Below are positions 17,783-26,791 of a stretch of DNA of 53,457 nt, in pieces. Both the position numbers and the translations under genes were made by a program. Below the pieces are notes generated by a model. That model saw nothing but the letters and a program-made list of their open reading frames with translations, had not been told where the DNA came from and made no database searches. The first letter of the stretch is position 1, and each line of letters starts with the position of its first letter. Source of the stretch: DATDCY01 sp031406795 [NCBI: Candidatus Rokuibacteriota bacterium] (lineage in GTDB: Bacteria; JAUVQV01); assembly GCA_031406795.1 (NCBI GenBank), contig JANOHV010000208.1, forward strand, positions 1-53,457. Reading direction: 5' to 3'.

Positions 17783-19870
17783 CTACGGAGATTCCATCGC
17801 GGCGATGCGCTGCTCGGCAAACGGCACCCAGAAAGCGCGGTTGCGGTCGCGGCGCACGGCGTCAAGGAACTGGCGCCACGCGACGGCGGCTTTTCGCTTG
17901 TCGGTCGGTTCGAAGTTGGTCGCAAGCGCGTGCCAGGCCAGCGGCACGCTCGGGTCGACGAGGGTGGTCTTCCGGATCGTGTCCTCGGTCATGGACCCGT
18001 AGCCGCGCTGGTTGTAGATCTGGCCGAGCCAGGTGTAGACTTCGGGGTGCAGTTCCGCGGAGCTGAGCGCCTTGAGGTACTCGGTCAGGGCCTTCTCGGG
18101 GCGCCCCATCGATTCGAAGAGAATGCCGAGGTTGATGTGCGCGAGCGTGAAGTCGCGGCGCAGCTGCAGCGCGCGCAGATAGTTCACGAGCGCCAGTTGC
18201 CCGCCCCGCTGAAGCTGGTGGAGCAATGCCAGGTTGTACGCGAGCAGGGCGCCCGCCGCCGAGTCGTCCCGTGCTGCGGAGAGCGTCGCCAGCGCCTCCG
18301 CGGGCTGCCCGCGCAGCAGCTGGACCAGGCCGAAATTGTTTCGCGCCGGGGTGTGCCCCGGGTCGAGGTCGAGGACGCGCTGGAGCGTCTGGGCCGCCTC
18401 CGCAAGCCGGCCGGCCTGCAGTTGGAGCGTGCCGAGATTGTAGAGCGCGGCGCGCTGGGGGGCGCCGGCGTCCATCGCCAGCTTGATCCGCCCGGCGGCC
18501 TCCGGGTAGGCACCCCGCGCCCCGTTGACGATCGCCAGATTCATCAGCGCCTCGGTGTTCGCGGGCTCCACGGCGATGGCCCGCTCGAGTTCCTTGCGCG
18601 CGCCCTCGATGTTGCCCTCCTCCCAGAGCAGCACCGCGAGGTTGATCGAGGCCGGGACTGTGCGCGGATCGGCGATTCTCGCCTCCTCGAAGCGCACCCG
18701 CGCGGCGGCGGGGTCCGCGGCGAGGTAGGCGTTCACCCCGCGCGCGGTGAGCACGAGGGGGTCCTCGGGTTTGGCCTTCGCGGCCCGTTCGATCGCCGCC
18801 TCGCTCGCCTGCGGATCACCGAGGCGGCGGTGCAGCGCGGCGAGGGCGATGAAGCCCTCGGTGAAGTTCTCGTCGATGACCGTGGATTGCAGGAACTCGG
18901 TGAGCGCCTCCTCCTGCTGGCCCTGGAGGGAGTAGGCGACGCCGAGTCCCCAGTGGTAGCGCGCCGATTTCGGGCTGAGTTCGACTGCGTTTCTGAGGTG
19001 CCCGAGCGCCTTGTCGAGGAGGTTGCTGCGCGCGTACAGCGATCCGAGCTGGAAGTAGGCGTCCGCGTTGTTGGGGTCGATCTTCAGCGCCGTGAGCATG
19101 AACGCTTCGGTCTGTGCGAGGTTCTCCTGCGGGTTGCGCGTCCCGAATGTCGGTTCGAGCCGGGAGACCTGGAAATCCGGCGGACTCGGCAGCGGCGGGC
19201 GCAGCGCCCGCGGAAAGCGCAGCTCGAGAGCCTCGCCGGCGGCCTCCGCGACCAGCATCGCGATGGTGATGACCTGGTTCGTCTTGCCGGTGTACGAGAA
19301 GCGGAGGGGCTCGCTTCCCCCCGCGATGTCGCGATAGAGTTCCGCGCGGACCCGCAGCGAACCCGCCTGCTCTTCGGCGCTGCAGGCAAGGACGGCGCCG
19401 ACGCCCGCGTCGGCCAGCATTTTGGCGGCCTCCGGCGCGGGCGGAGCCTCGGGTTGACCCCAGGCGGCGGACACCCGCGCGGCGTCATCCCGCGCGAGCG
19501 GGTCCCAGCCGGTCTGAGCGGCGATGAGCAGGCCGACCAGCACGTGCGGTCCATCCGCCAGCCAGTCGTACTGCGGCGATGTCACGGTGATTCGCCACGG
19601 CAGAACGGCGATGCGCCCCGCGGCGGCGGCCGGCTCCACCGTGACAAGGAGCAGGCCGAGTGCGACAAGGATGCCGAGTGCCTGAGAGAGCGGATTGCGG
19701 AATGCGCTTTTCGGAAGAACAGGCTGGGCAAAGGGGTGGCGCGAAGGGGAGGTCTCCAGCGGGTGAGCGAAGCGAGGTCGATGGAGGTCCGCAGCGACCA
19801 CCCCGGCGGCGGGGTGGCAGGCAGGACCCCGAAGCCCGCACGGGAACGAACGGCTTCTTGAAGAAAGCAC
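17783..19870 (-). CDS. Large TPR-repeat protein at the end of the tol-pal cluster
   Basis: Up to 695 residues, using GTG 19870. A hydrophobic signal-like segment (LGILVALGLLLVTVEPAAAA) appears only at about residue 65, and the region before it is encoded partly by a dispersed repeat (19730-19830). The true start is therefore unclear and the natural N-terminus may have been altered. After a short beta-rich domain (about 85-230), at least a dozen tetratricopeptide repeats fill the rest (for example NADAYFQLGSLYARSNLLDK and HTPARNNFGLVQLLRGQPAE). Probably a periplasmic scaffold. It follows the LysM lipoprotein gene by 3 bp, so it is likely the last gene of the tol operon. Confidence 0.75.
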   Translation of the reverse strand: MLSSRSRSFPCGLRGPACHPAAGVVAADLHRPRFAHPLETSPSRHPFAQPVLPKSAFRNPLSQALGILVALGLLLVTVEPAAAAGRIAVLPWRITVTSPQYDWLADGPHVLVGLLIAAQTGWDPLARDDAARVSAAWGQPEAPPAPEAAKMLADAGVGAVLACSAEEQAGSLRVRAELYRDIAGGSEPLRFSYTGKTNQVITIAMLVAEAAGEALELRFPRALRPPLPSPPDFQVSRLEPTFGTRNPQENLAQTEAFMLTALKIDPNNADAYFQLGSLYARSNLLDKALGHLRNAVELSPKSARYHWGLGVAYSLQGQQEEALTEFLQSTVIDENFTEGFIALAALHRRLGDPQASEAAIERAAKAKPEDPLVLTARGVNAYLAADPAAARVRFEEARIADPRTVPASINLAVLLWEEGNIEGARKELERAIAVEPANTEALMNLAIVNGARGAYPEAAGRIKLAMDAGAPQRAALYNLGTLQLQAGRLAEAAQTLQRVLDLDPGHTPARNNFGLVQLLRGQPAEALATLSAARDDSAAGALLAYNLALLHQLQRGGQLALVNYLRALQLRRDFTLAHINLGILFESMGRPEKALTEYLKALSSAELHPEVYTWLGQIYNQRGYGSMTEDTIRKTTLVDPSVPLAWHALATNFEPTDKRKAAVAWRQFLDAVRRDRNRAFWVPFAEQRIAAMESP
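19730..19830. repeat. Dispersed repeat family C, copy 1 (inside the 5' end of the TPR frame)
   Basis: It shares AAGGGGTGGCGCGAAGGGGA, then GGTCTCCA, a variable middle, TGGAGGTCCGCAGCGAC and AGGACCCCG with a second copy at 42460-42545 inside the dsrN-like gene. The middle part (about 22 bp) differs between copies. Confidence 0.75.
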
Positions 19871-19873
19871 TTT

Positions 19874-20785
19874 TCAAGGTTCCGGAATCGCGAGCTTCTG
19901 TCCCTCGCGAATGCTGTTGGCGTCGGTGATCTGGTTCTTCTCCATCAGGGCCTGCACCCCGACCCCGTAGCGCGCGGCGATCATGGTCAAAGTCTCCCCG
20001 GCCCGGACGCTGTGCTGCCCGCCGCGAGCGGGTGCGGCCTTGCGGAGCGATTCCTGCCGTTTGACCAGGTCCTGGATCTGGCCCTGCGCTGCGGCCAAGC
20101 GCTGCGCGATCTGCTTCATCGGGTCGTGCAACTCTTCCAGCCCCTGCCGGGTTGCCGCCGACTCCTGGCGAACGGCGTCGAACTCGCCGCGGACCGCGGC
20201 GATCGAATGCATGAGTTGCTGGTTCTCCTGCCCGACTTCCTCGACCACGACTTTGAGTTGGCTCTGGAACTGCTCCTGCATCTTGGCGATCCGCTCCTCC
20301 TGCTTCTTCTCGAAGGCGCTCATCGCGACGAGATTGTCGTTGATCGCCTGGAAGCCCTTCTGCAGGTCCTTCTGCAGGCCGTCGATACGCGCGCCCAGAC
20401 GGGAGAGCTGCTCCGCCGCGGCCTGGGCGCTTTCGCGCTGGAGCTTGTCGCGGGCGTCCAACTCCTCCTGGGTACGCTCGCTCAGGCGCTGAACCTGGAG
20501 CCCGACCGCCTTGGTCTGCCGGGCGCTCTCCTCGAGCAGGCGCTCCAGGCGGTTCTCGTCCTCGCGCAGCTCGCGGATCTGCTCGTAGACGCCGGCCTGA
20601 CGCGCCTGGAGGCTCGACTCCATCTGCTGGACGTTGGTCTGAAGACTTTCGACATCCTGTCGGGCGGTCCGGTCGGCCGCCGCGCAGCCGTGCAGGATCG
20701 CGAGCGCCGCGCTGCACAAAACCGGCCCCACGCGGCGCGCGAGGCGCGCCGGTCGGCCGGGGGAGACTGCCCTCGAGAGGGGCAT
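19874..20785 (-). CDS. LysM-domain coiled-coil lipoprotein at the YbgF/CpoB position
   Basis: A 303-residue protein from ATG 20785. A lipoprotein signal ends in ILHGC. Then comes a long coiled coil (about 40-235) rich in Gln, Glu and Arg, of the kind seen in the N-terminus of YbgF/CpoB. A C-terminal LysM domain (about 258-302: HSVRAGETLTMIAARYGVGV) binds peptidoglycan. It follows pal by 17 bp, where many proteobacteria carry ybgF, so it probably takes that role, linking outer-membrane constriction with the wall. It lacks the TPRs of CpoB; the TPR protein encoded next might supply them. Confidence 0.82.
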   Translation of the reverse strand: MPLSRAVSPGRPARLARRVGPVLCSAALAILHGCAAADRTARQDVESLQTNVQQMESSLQARQAGVYEQIRELREDENRLERLLEESARQTKAVGLQVQRLSERTQEELDARDKLQRESAQAAAEQLSRLGARIDGLQKDLQKGFQAINDNLVAMSAFEKKQEERIAKMQEQFQSQLKVVVEEVGQENQQLMHSIAAVRGEFDAVRQESAATRQGLEELHDPMKQIAQRLAAAQGQIQDLVKRQESLRKAAPARGGQHSVRAGETLTMIAARYGVGVQALMEKNQITDANSIREGQKLAIPEP

Positions 20786-20802
20786 GAGGAAGCGCCCGGG
20801 CG

Positions 20803-21444
20803 CTACTGCGCGGAAACCTTGAACTCGGAGCGCCGGTTCTTCGACCAGGCGGCTTCGTCGCTTCCGGACACCGCCGGCTTCTCCTCGCCGTAGCTGATCG
20901 TGTGGACACGGTCGGAGGGAACGCCGAGAGCGACCAGGTAACGCCGCACCGCGAGAGCCCGCCGCTCGCCCAGAGCGAGGTTGTACTCGTCGGTGCCGCG
21001 CTCGTCGCAGTGGCCTTCGACGAGCAGTTGCGTCTGGCTCTTCTTGCCCATCCACTTCGCGATGTTTTCGAGCACCGGCTGGTATTCGGGCCGGATGTTC
21101 GACTTGTTGTACTCGAAGAAGATCGGCTTGAGCACAACCCGGTCCTCGGGGGTCGGTTCGAAGAACTCGATCGCCGGGCTCTCCTTGATCGGGATGTCCT
21201 CGCCGCGGCTGGCCAGCAACTGCGCGGTGCGCTGCTCGTCGGTCTGCCGGTCCGTCGGCTGCTTCGCGCCGGAGTCGCCGCCGGGCACGGTCGCGGGTGT
21301 GGGCCGCGTGACGCCGACCAGTTCGTTCACCCGCGGCTGCGGAGCAGTCCCCGGCTTGACGACCTTTTTCGGGCAACCGAGAAGCAGCGCGCTCACTGCC
21401 GGAACCACGAGAATCGCGAAAAACAACCCCGGTCCACGTTTCAT
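20803..21444 (-). CDS. pal: Peptidoglycan-associated lipoprotein Pal
   Basis: A 213-residue protein with lipobox LLLGC and a C-terminal OmpA-like domain (about 105-213). It shows FEYNKSNIRPEYQPVLENIA, GHCDERGTDEYNLALGERRA and SYGEEKP, including the conserved Asp and Arg that bind meso-diaminopimelate. GGGAGGTG lies 7 bp before ATG 21444. Outer-membrane anchor of the Tol-Pal system; it interacts with TolB, encoded upstream. Confidence 0.95.
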   Translation of the reverse strand: MKRGPGLFFAILVVPAVSALLLGCPKKVVKPGTAPQPRVNELVGVTRPTPATVPGGDSGAKQPTDRQTDEQRTAQLLASRGEDIPIKESPAIEFFEPTPEDRVVLKPIFFEYNKSNIRPEYQPVLENIAKWMGKKSQTQLLVEGHCDERGTDEYNLALGERRALAVRRYLVALGVPSDRVHTISYGEEKPAVSGSDEAAWSKNRRSEFKVSAQ

Positions 21445-21554
21445 GCCAGCACCTCCCTGATCGACTGATCGGAAAAAGCCCCTGTGTCTGCGGCCATCAC
21501 GCTCGGCCACCAGCATAACCGGCCGCCGGAAAAAAGCAAGAGCGCCCGGGGCCG

Positions 21555-22931
21555 CTACGGGGACCAGGCCGGGGAGGTGAAGTTGCCCTTCTCGCGGGAA
21601 ACCCGGAAGCGCTCGCCGGCCAGCGTGTCGACGATGACCAGGCGGTAGGCGCTGCCGCGCCCCTCGCTGTAAACGATGTGCCTCCCATTCGGCGCGAACG
21701 CGGGGTTCTCCTTGTGCTCCGCGTCGAACGTCAGCTGCTCCTGGTTGCCCGTGGCGGGGTCGAGGAGGACAAGTTGGAAGGTGCCTTCGATGAGCGCGGT
21801 GAAAACGATGCGGTCCCCGCGCGGGGACCAATCCGGTGAGGTCGCGTAATTGCCCATGAACGACACCCGCCGCATCCGCCCGCCGTTCGCGCCGAGCAGG
21901 TGGACCTGGGGGCCGCCTCCCTGGTCGGAGACCAGGGCGATCTGAGCCCCGTCGGGGGACCAGACGGGTGAGGTCTCCACGGCCGGCGTGAACGTCAGCC
22001 GTTTGAGCTCCGAGCCGTCGACGGCCATGCGGTAGACTTCGGGGTTGCCGTCGCGGCTCAGCACGAGGAGCAGTTGCCGGCCGTCCGGGGAAATCGCCGG
22101 CGAGGCGTTCAAGCCCGGGAAGAACGCCAGGCTGCGGACTTGTCCGGTCGTCACGTTCTGGGCCACGATCTCCGGGCGCCCCTGTCGATAGGTGACATAG
22201 GCCACCCGCGTGCCGTCGGGAAACCAGGCGGGGTGCAGGGCGAGCACGCCGTCGGCCGACAGCGGCCGCTGGTTGCGTCCGTCGTAGTCCATGATCACGA
22301 CGCGCTTCGGGCTGGTGCCGTGCGACCAGGTCGCCGCGATGCGTGTCAGGGCGAGGCCCGGCCCGCCGGTGAGCGCCCGCACCACCGCGTCCGAGAGCCG
22401 GTGCGCCAGGCGCGGCGCTTCGGACAGAACGTCGGATTCCTCTCGTGCGAGCAGCTGGACCCGCGCACCGACGTCGAACAATGTGGCGCGCAGGTTCAGC
22501 CGGCCGCCCTGGCGCACGGCATCGACGCGCAGCAGGAGCTCCGCGCCGAACGCTCCCCACGCTGCGGGGTCGATCGGGGCGGCCCCCCGGTCCTTCTCGG
22601 CCTGAGCCAGCTGCGGCCCGCCGAGCGGCAGGAGGCGAAAATGGCCGGCGACGAGCAGGTCGTTTTCAAGGGTTTGGCGCAGGCTCAGCTCGTCGGGACC
22701 CTCCTGCGCCGCCAGCGGCGGCAGCGCGATGACGATCTTTCTGTCCGCGGCTTTCGAGACGTCGAGCCAGACCTCGGCCCCCCGCGCCGGCGCCGCCATG
22801 AGCGACACGAGCGCGCACAAGGCAGCCGCTGCGCAGATCCGACGGGAAAGCAGCCCGCGCGCGGACAGGCGGTTCCGCAGGTATTTTTTCAGCGATCGGC
22901 TACTTGAGGTTCTGGAAGCGGATGACGACAT
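21555..22931 (-). CDS. tolB: TolB periplasmic beta-propeller
   Basis: About 458 residues. A signal sequence (ICAAAALCALVSLMAAPARG) starts near residue 32. An N-terminal domain is followed by a six-bladed propeller with TolB/WD40-like repeats (SPDGRQLLLVLSRDGNPEVY, WSPRGDRIVFTALIEG, FAPNGRHIVYSEGRG). The ATG at 22931 overlaps the end of tolA; a start nearer the signal peptide is possible, but no better start codon is seen. Binds Pal in the periplasm. Confidence 0.93.
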   Translation of the reverse strand: MSSSASRTSSSRSLKKYLRNRLSARGLLSRRICAAAALCALVSLMAAPARGAEVWLDVSKAADRKIVIALPPLAAQEGPDELSLRQTLENDLLVAGHFRLLPLGGPQLAQAEKDRGAAPIDPAAWGAFGAELLLRVDAVRQGGRLNLRATLFDVGARVQLLAREESDVLSEAPRLAHRLSDAVVRALTGGPGLALTRIAATWSHGTSPKRVVIMDYDGRNQRPLSADGVLALHPAWFPDGTRVAYVTYRQGRPEIVAQNVTTGQVRSLAFFPGLNASPAISPDGRQLLLVLSRDGNPEVYRMAVDGSELKRLTFTPAVETSPVWSPDGAQIALVSDQGGGPQVHLLGANGGRMRRVSFMGNYATSPDWSPRGDRIVFTALIEGTFQLVLLDPATGNQEQLTFDAEHKENPAFAPNGRHIVYSEGRGSAYRLVIVDTLAGERFRVSREKGNFTSPAWSP

Positions 22932-23724
22932 CGAGACTCTCCTCAGCGTATTGTTCGGGAAGTGGTGCCACCTGGCCCAGGCCCTGGAGAGCCGCCAGCG
23001 CAGACTTGTCGAAGCGGGCGGAGCCCGAACTCTCTTTCAGCGCGATGTCGCTGATTCTCCCGGCACGATCGATGTGGAAGGACACCAGGGCGGCCGGGGG
23101 GCGGCCGCTGTGGAAGAACTCGCTGGGAGGGGACCAGCGGGCGAAGATCTTCTCCTTGAGCACCGCGAGGTACCAGGTGTGCGGGAAGTACCCGACCGGC
23201 GAGATCGTCGCCGGTGTCGCCGCCGGGGCTCCCGGCGCGGGACGGTCGGGGCTCGGCGCGACGGCGACAGGTTCCGGCACCGGCAGATTCGCCACCGGGG
23301 GGGGGGCGATCTCCGTGCGGCGGCTCTCTGCGGGGGCGGCCGAGGCCAACCTGCGCGCCAGACGCTCGCTCAGGGCGGGGCGCGTCTCGGCCGGCGGCGT
23401 CGCGGACCGGGGCGGCGGTGCCGCCGGTTCCCGCACCGGAATCACGACGCGAGGCACCGCCACAGGTGCGGCTGCTGCGGCTGGTGCGGCGGGAGATTCC
23501 TCGGCCCGGATTTCGGTGGCTGGCGGTGCGGCGCGCGGAATTCCGGGGTTGACCGGAGCGGCGGCTCTCGGCCGGGGGACCGCTGCGGGCTCGAGATAGG
23601 TCACCAGTCGCACCGGACGGGCAATCTGCGGGATCGTCAGGGGTTGCCGGGTTGCCGAGAGCAGCAGGAACGAGATGATGAACGCCGCGTGCGCCGCGAG
23701 CGACCACGAGAGGGCGCGTCCCAC
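22900..23724 (-). CDS. tolA: TolA/TonB-like periplasm-spanning protein
   Basis: 274 residues: a short cytoplasmic start, one membrane helix (about 8-25), a Pro/Ala-rich stretch (about 40-180) that would span the periplasm, and a C-terminal TonB/TolA-type domain (about 190-274: GRISDIALKESSGSARFDKS, SLDVVIRFQNL). Placed between tolR and tolB, so it fills the TolA role although the C-terminal domain is TonB-like. Gap to tolR is 3 bp. Confidence 0.88.
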   Translation of the reverse strand: MGRALSWSLAAHAAFIISFLLLSATRQPLTIPQIARPVRLVTYLEPAAVPRPRAAAPVNPGIPRAAPPATEIRAEESPAAPAAAAAPVAVPRVVIPVREPAAPPPRSATPPAETRPALSERLARRLASAAPAESRRTEIAPPPVANLPVPEPVAVAPSPDRPAPGAPAATPATISPVGYFPHTWYLAVLKEKIFARWSPPSEFFHSGRPPAALVSFHIDRAGRISDIALKESSGSARFDKSALAALQGLGQVAPLPEQYAEESLDVVIRFQNLK

Positions 23725-23727
23725 CGC

Positions 23728-24147
23728 TCACCCTCCCGGGCTGCGGGTGGCGAGCCCGATGTTGGTCAGCCCGCTCCCCCGGACCAGGTCGAGGACGCGG
23801 ATCAGTTCGCCGTAGGGAATGCCGGCGTCGCCGCGCAGGACCACCGGCGTCTCGGGGTTCGCCCGCGCGGCCTCGGTCAGCCGCGCCCGCAGCTGCGCCT
23901 CGGTGACCTGCTGATTGTTGAAGAACAGCGACCCCGCCTTCGCGAGGCTCACCAGAACCGGTTTGGTCGCGACCATCTTGTAGGGCTTGGCGACCGGCAG
24001 CTGCACGTCGATACCGTGCTCGAGGGTCGGGGAGACGAGCATGAAGATGATCAGCGTGACCAGCAGCACGTCGACGAGCGCGGTGACGTTCATGGTCGTG
24101 TTCGGCTCGAAGCCGAAGGCGCGACGTTTGCTCTGATAGAAGGCCAT
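23728..24147 (-). CDS. tolR: TolR/ExbD biopolymer transport protein
   Basis: 139 residues with one N-terminal membrane helix (about 21-40) carrying the essential Asp in VTALVDVLLVTLIIFML, and a periplasmic domain. Forms the proton channel with TolQ. Gene order tolQ-tolR-tolA-tolB-pal is canonical. Confidence 0.95.
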   Translation of the reverse strand: MAFYQSKRRAFGFEPNTTMNVTALVDVLLVTLIIFMLVSPTLEHGIDVQLPVAKPYKMVATKPVLVSLAKAGSLFFNNQQVTEAQLRARLTEAARANPETPVVLRGDAGIPYGELIRVLDLVRGSGLTNIGLATRSPGG

Positions 24148-24163
24148 GTCCGGCGCCGCGCCG

Positions 24164-24880
24164 CTACGGGCGGTCCTCGCGGACGTAATCGCGTTCCACC
24201 AGGGCGAGAAAATCGGCGAGAAACGTGTCGGCCTCGCCGGCGAGCTCGCGAATGCGCGCGCCGATGATGTTATAGCCGAGCAGAGCAGGGATGGCCACGA
24301 CGAGGCCGAAGGCCGTCGCGATCAGCGCCTCGGAGATGCCGGACCCGACGGCGGTGACGCCGGTGGCCCCCTGGCTGCCCATGGCCTGGAACGCCTCGAG
24401 AATTCCCCAGACCGTGCCGAGCAGGCCGAGGAAGGGGGCGGCGCTGATGGTCGTCGCGAGGATGATCAGCAGGTGTTCGAGATCGAGGAAGTACTTGTCT
24501 TCGACGGCCGTGACCGTGCGGGCCAGCGTCGCGAACTGGTGCGGCCCGATGCGGGTGCGCGCCGGCGCCCCCGACAGGCCCGGCTCGCGTCCGAGGAAGG
24601 CCTGCAGTTCCTCGCACCCGCGGGAGAACACGGCGACCAGGGGCGACTCGAGCCGCGCCTTTGCGCCGCCGATCTGCCGATAGAGCCCCGGGATGTCCCG
24701 GCGGCTCTTCCGGTAGAGATCGAGGAAGCTGCGGGTGGCCGAGGCGTTGCGGTGCAGCAGCAGGCCCTTGCGGATCATGATCGCCCAGGCGACGACCGAG
24801 AGGAGAAACAGCAGCAGATAGATCGCCTTGGCCACGATGCTGGCGGAGGCGAAATGGTGCAACCAGAAATGCATGTCCAT
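24164..24880 (-). CDS. tolQ: TolQ/ExbB proton channel protein
   Basis: 238 residues with three membrane helices (about 15-38, 138-160 and 172-195). The conserved ExbB stretch with APFLGLLGTVWGILEAF and a second helix pair facing the TolR Asp are clear. First gene of the tol cluster, divergent from nth. The ribosome site (GGGAGGA) is rather far from the first ATG (about 13 bp); a second in-frame ATG two codons on may be used. Confidence 0.95.
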   Translation of the reverse strand: MDMHFWLHHFASASIVAKAIYLLLFLLSVVAWAIMIRKGLLLHRNASATRSFLDLYRKSRRDIPGLYRQIGGAKARLESPLVAVFSRGCEELQAFLGREPGLSGAPARTRIGPHQFATLARTVTAVEDKYFLDLEHLLIILATTISAAPFLGLLGTVWGILEAFQAMGSQGATGVTAVGSGISEALIATAFGLVVAIPALLGYNIIGARIRELAGEADTFLADFLALVERDYVREDRP

Positions 24881-24910
24881 CGGCGTTCGCGTCCTCCCGT
24901 TGTTCGCGGT

Positions 24911-24941
24911 AGTATAGCCGAATGGACGCCCGAACCGTCAA
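24911..24941 (-). promoter_or_regulatory. Possible tolQ promoter
   Basis: Minus-strand TTGACG and TATACT with 19 bp between, 30 bp upstream of the tolQ ATG. Both boxes are good but the spacer is 2 bp longer than ideal. Confidence 0.35.
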
Positions 24942-25052
24942 CGCCTGCGCCCACAGCGCTTGTGCCTTGCCTCAATCTTCACGCTGCTCTGGAATGCTTC
25001 TCGCAAGATCCCCCATGAGCTTGCACGCGGATTTTGGTGTGGGGGACCCCTG

Positions 25053-25724
25053 ATGGTGCAGACGAGCCGCGGCGCGGCGGCCGGACGCGTGACGCGAATC
25101 CTCGCGCTGCTCGAGCGTCACTACCCCGACGCCCGCTGCACCCTGACGTATTCCACGCCGCTGGAGCTGCTGGTGGCCACCATCCTCTCGGCGCAGTGCA
25201 CGGACGAGCGCGTGAACAAGGTCACGCCGGCCCTGTTCGCCAGGTATGGGAGCGCCGCTGCTTACGCCGCCGCCGATCCCGCGGTATTCGCGCAGGAGAT
25301 CCGTTCAACCGGCTTCTTCAGGAGCAAGGCGGCGAACATCATCGCCGCGGCAGGCAGGATGGTCGCCCGGCACGGAGGCGAGGTGCCCGGCACCCTCGAG
25401 GAGCTCACGGCGCTCCCCGGCGTCGGCAGGAAGACCGCGAACGTCGTCCTCGGGAATGCCTTCGGCATCCCCGGGATCGTGGTGGACACCCACGTCGGAC
25501 GGGTTGCCGGGCGGCTCGGGCTCACCGAAGCGTTCGACCCGGTGAAAATCGAGTTCGACCTCATGGCGCTCATTCCCCGCGCGCGCTGGGTAAAGTTCTC
25601 CCACCAGCTCATCGCGCACGGTCGGGCGCTCTGCCGGGCTCCGCGGCCGCTCTGCGCGGCGTGCTTCCTCGACGCCCCGCTGTGCCCCGGTCGGATCGCG
25701 CCGCGGCTTGCCCCCGCTCCCTGA
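25053..25724 (+). CDS. nth: Endonuclease III (DNA glycosylase/AP lyase)
   Basis: A 223-residue base-excision repair enzyme for oxidised pyrimidines. The helix-hairpin-helix LPGVGRKTANVVL holds the catalytic Lys, and VDTHVGRVAGRLG holds the catalytic Asp. A C-terminal [4Fe-4S] loop has four Cys with spacing C-x6-C-x2-C-x6-C; the last gap is one longer than the usual x5. ATG 25053 is chosen because the in-frame sequence before it does not look like Nth. Confidence 0.95.
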   Translation: MVQTSRGAAAGRVTRILALLERHYPDARCTLTYSTPLELLVATILSAQCTDERVNKVTPALFARYGSAAAYAAADPAVFAQEIRSTGFFRSKAANIIAAAGRMVARHGGEVPGTLEELTALPGVGRKTANVVLGNAFGIPGIVVDTHVGRVAGRLGLTEAFDPVKIEFDLMALIPRARWVKFSHQLIAHGRALCRAPRPLCAACFLDAPLCPGRIAPRLAPAP

Positions 25725-25822
25725 AAAGATGTATTCTCTTTCCGCTGCGGTCGCCCCCGGGATCCCACCCGGAGCGCCAGGAAGCCGCAGCCGACCGATT
25801 GCGATGCGGAAGGAGGTTCTCG

Positions 25823-26791
25823 CTGGAAATTATTGGCCAGAGTTCGGGGATCCGCCGCGTGAAGGAGCTGGTTTCCAAGGTGGCGCCGTCCGGCCACACC
25901 GTGCTCGTTCAGGGCGAGAGCGGCGTGGGCAAGGAACTGGTGGCGCGCTCGATCCACCAGTCCAGCCCCCGCCGTGACCGTCCGTACGTCGTGGTCGATT
26001 GCGGGATGCTCAACGAGAATCTGCTGCAGAACGAGCTGTTCGGCCATCAGAAGGGCGCCTTCACCGGCGCGACCGCGCTCAAGCATGGTCTCTTCGAGGT
26101 CGCCGACACCGGGACGCTCTTTCTCGACGAGATCGGCGAGGTCAGCCCGGTGCTGCAGGCGAAATTGCTGCGCGTGCTCGAAACCGGCAGTTTTCGGCGC
26201 CTCGGCAGCACGGTGGACCTGAAAGTGGACGTGCGGCTGGTGGCCGCGACCAACCGCGACCTGCTGCAGATGAGCCGCGAGGGCACCTTCCGGGAGGATC
26301 TCTTCTACCGTCTCAATGTCTTCCCCGTGCTCGTTCCGCCGCTGCGCGAGAGGCGCGACGACATCCCGCTGCTGGCGCGGCACTTCCTGCGACGGGCGAA
26401 CCACCCGGGGGGCGAGAAGAAGCTTGCACCCGAGGCGCTGGAGCTGCTCAAGTCGTACGCGTGGCCGGGGAACATCCGCGAACTGCAGAACATGATCGAA
26501 AGCGCGGTGATCATTGCGGAGACCGCGGAGATTCAGGCGCGGGATCTCCCCGTGGTCGTGCGGGGACAGGACCCGCAGGCCGGGTTCGACCTGTCCGAAA
26601 ACATGTCTCTCGAGGAGTTGGAGCGGCGCTACATCGGTCTGCTGCTCGAGCGCCTCGGCGGTCATCGCGCCAAGGTGGCCAAGGTGCTCCAGATCAGTGA
26701 ACGCAACCTGTACCGGAAGCTCCGCGCCTATGAACTCGCCGACGCCAGCGTCGGCAGCCGGCGGCGCGCCCCGGTGGCCGGCACCCACTGA
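25823..26791 (+). CDS. Sigma54-dependent activator lacking an N-terminal sensor domain
   Basis: 322 residues that begin directly with the AAA+ core: Walker A GESGVGKE (31-38), the sigma54-contact loop GAFTGA (78-83), Walker B LFLDE (99-103) and the sensor and arginine-finger region (FREDLFYRLNVFPVLVPPLR). The C-terminus is a Fis-type helix-turn-helix (AKVAKVLQISERNLYRKLRA). No receiver or GAF domain precedes it, as in PspF. An AGGAGG at 25811-25816 lies 6 bp before an in-frame CTG (25823), so initiation on CTG is likely. An in-frame TTG at 25799 or GTG at 25859 are the alternatives. Only 98 bp separate it from nth. Its stop codon overlaps the first of the palindromes that I infer to be its binding sites. 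Best candidate regulator of the dsr genes. Confidence 0.9.
   Translation: MEIIGQSSGIRRVKELVSKVAPSGHTVLVQGESGVGKELVARSIHQSSPRRDRPYVVVDCGMLNENLLQNELFGHQKGAFTGATALKHGLFEVADTGTLFLDEIGEVSPVLQAKLLRVLETGSFRRLGSTVDLKVDVRLVAATNRDLLQMSREGTFREDLFYRLNVFPVLVPPLRERRDDIPLLARHFLRRANHPGGEKKLAPEALELLKSYAWPGNIRELQNMIESAVIIAETAEIQARDLPVVVRGQDPQAGFDLSENMSLEELERRYIGLLLERLGGHRAKVAKVLQISERNLYRKLRAYELADASVGSRRRAPVAGTH

Noticed and set aside
20803-22560. A long minus-strand frame reading into pal from the tolB region
   Set aside because: The upstream part is out of frame with tolB and lacks similarity; Pal has its own signal, lipobox and ribosome site at 21444.
25034-25822. N-terminal extension of the sigma54 activator through nth
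   Set aside because: It would be an out-of-frame reading of nth with random composition; no receiver or GAF motifs.
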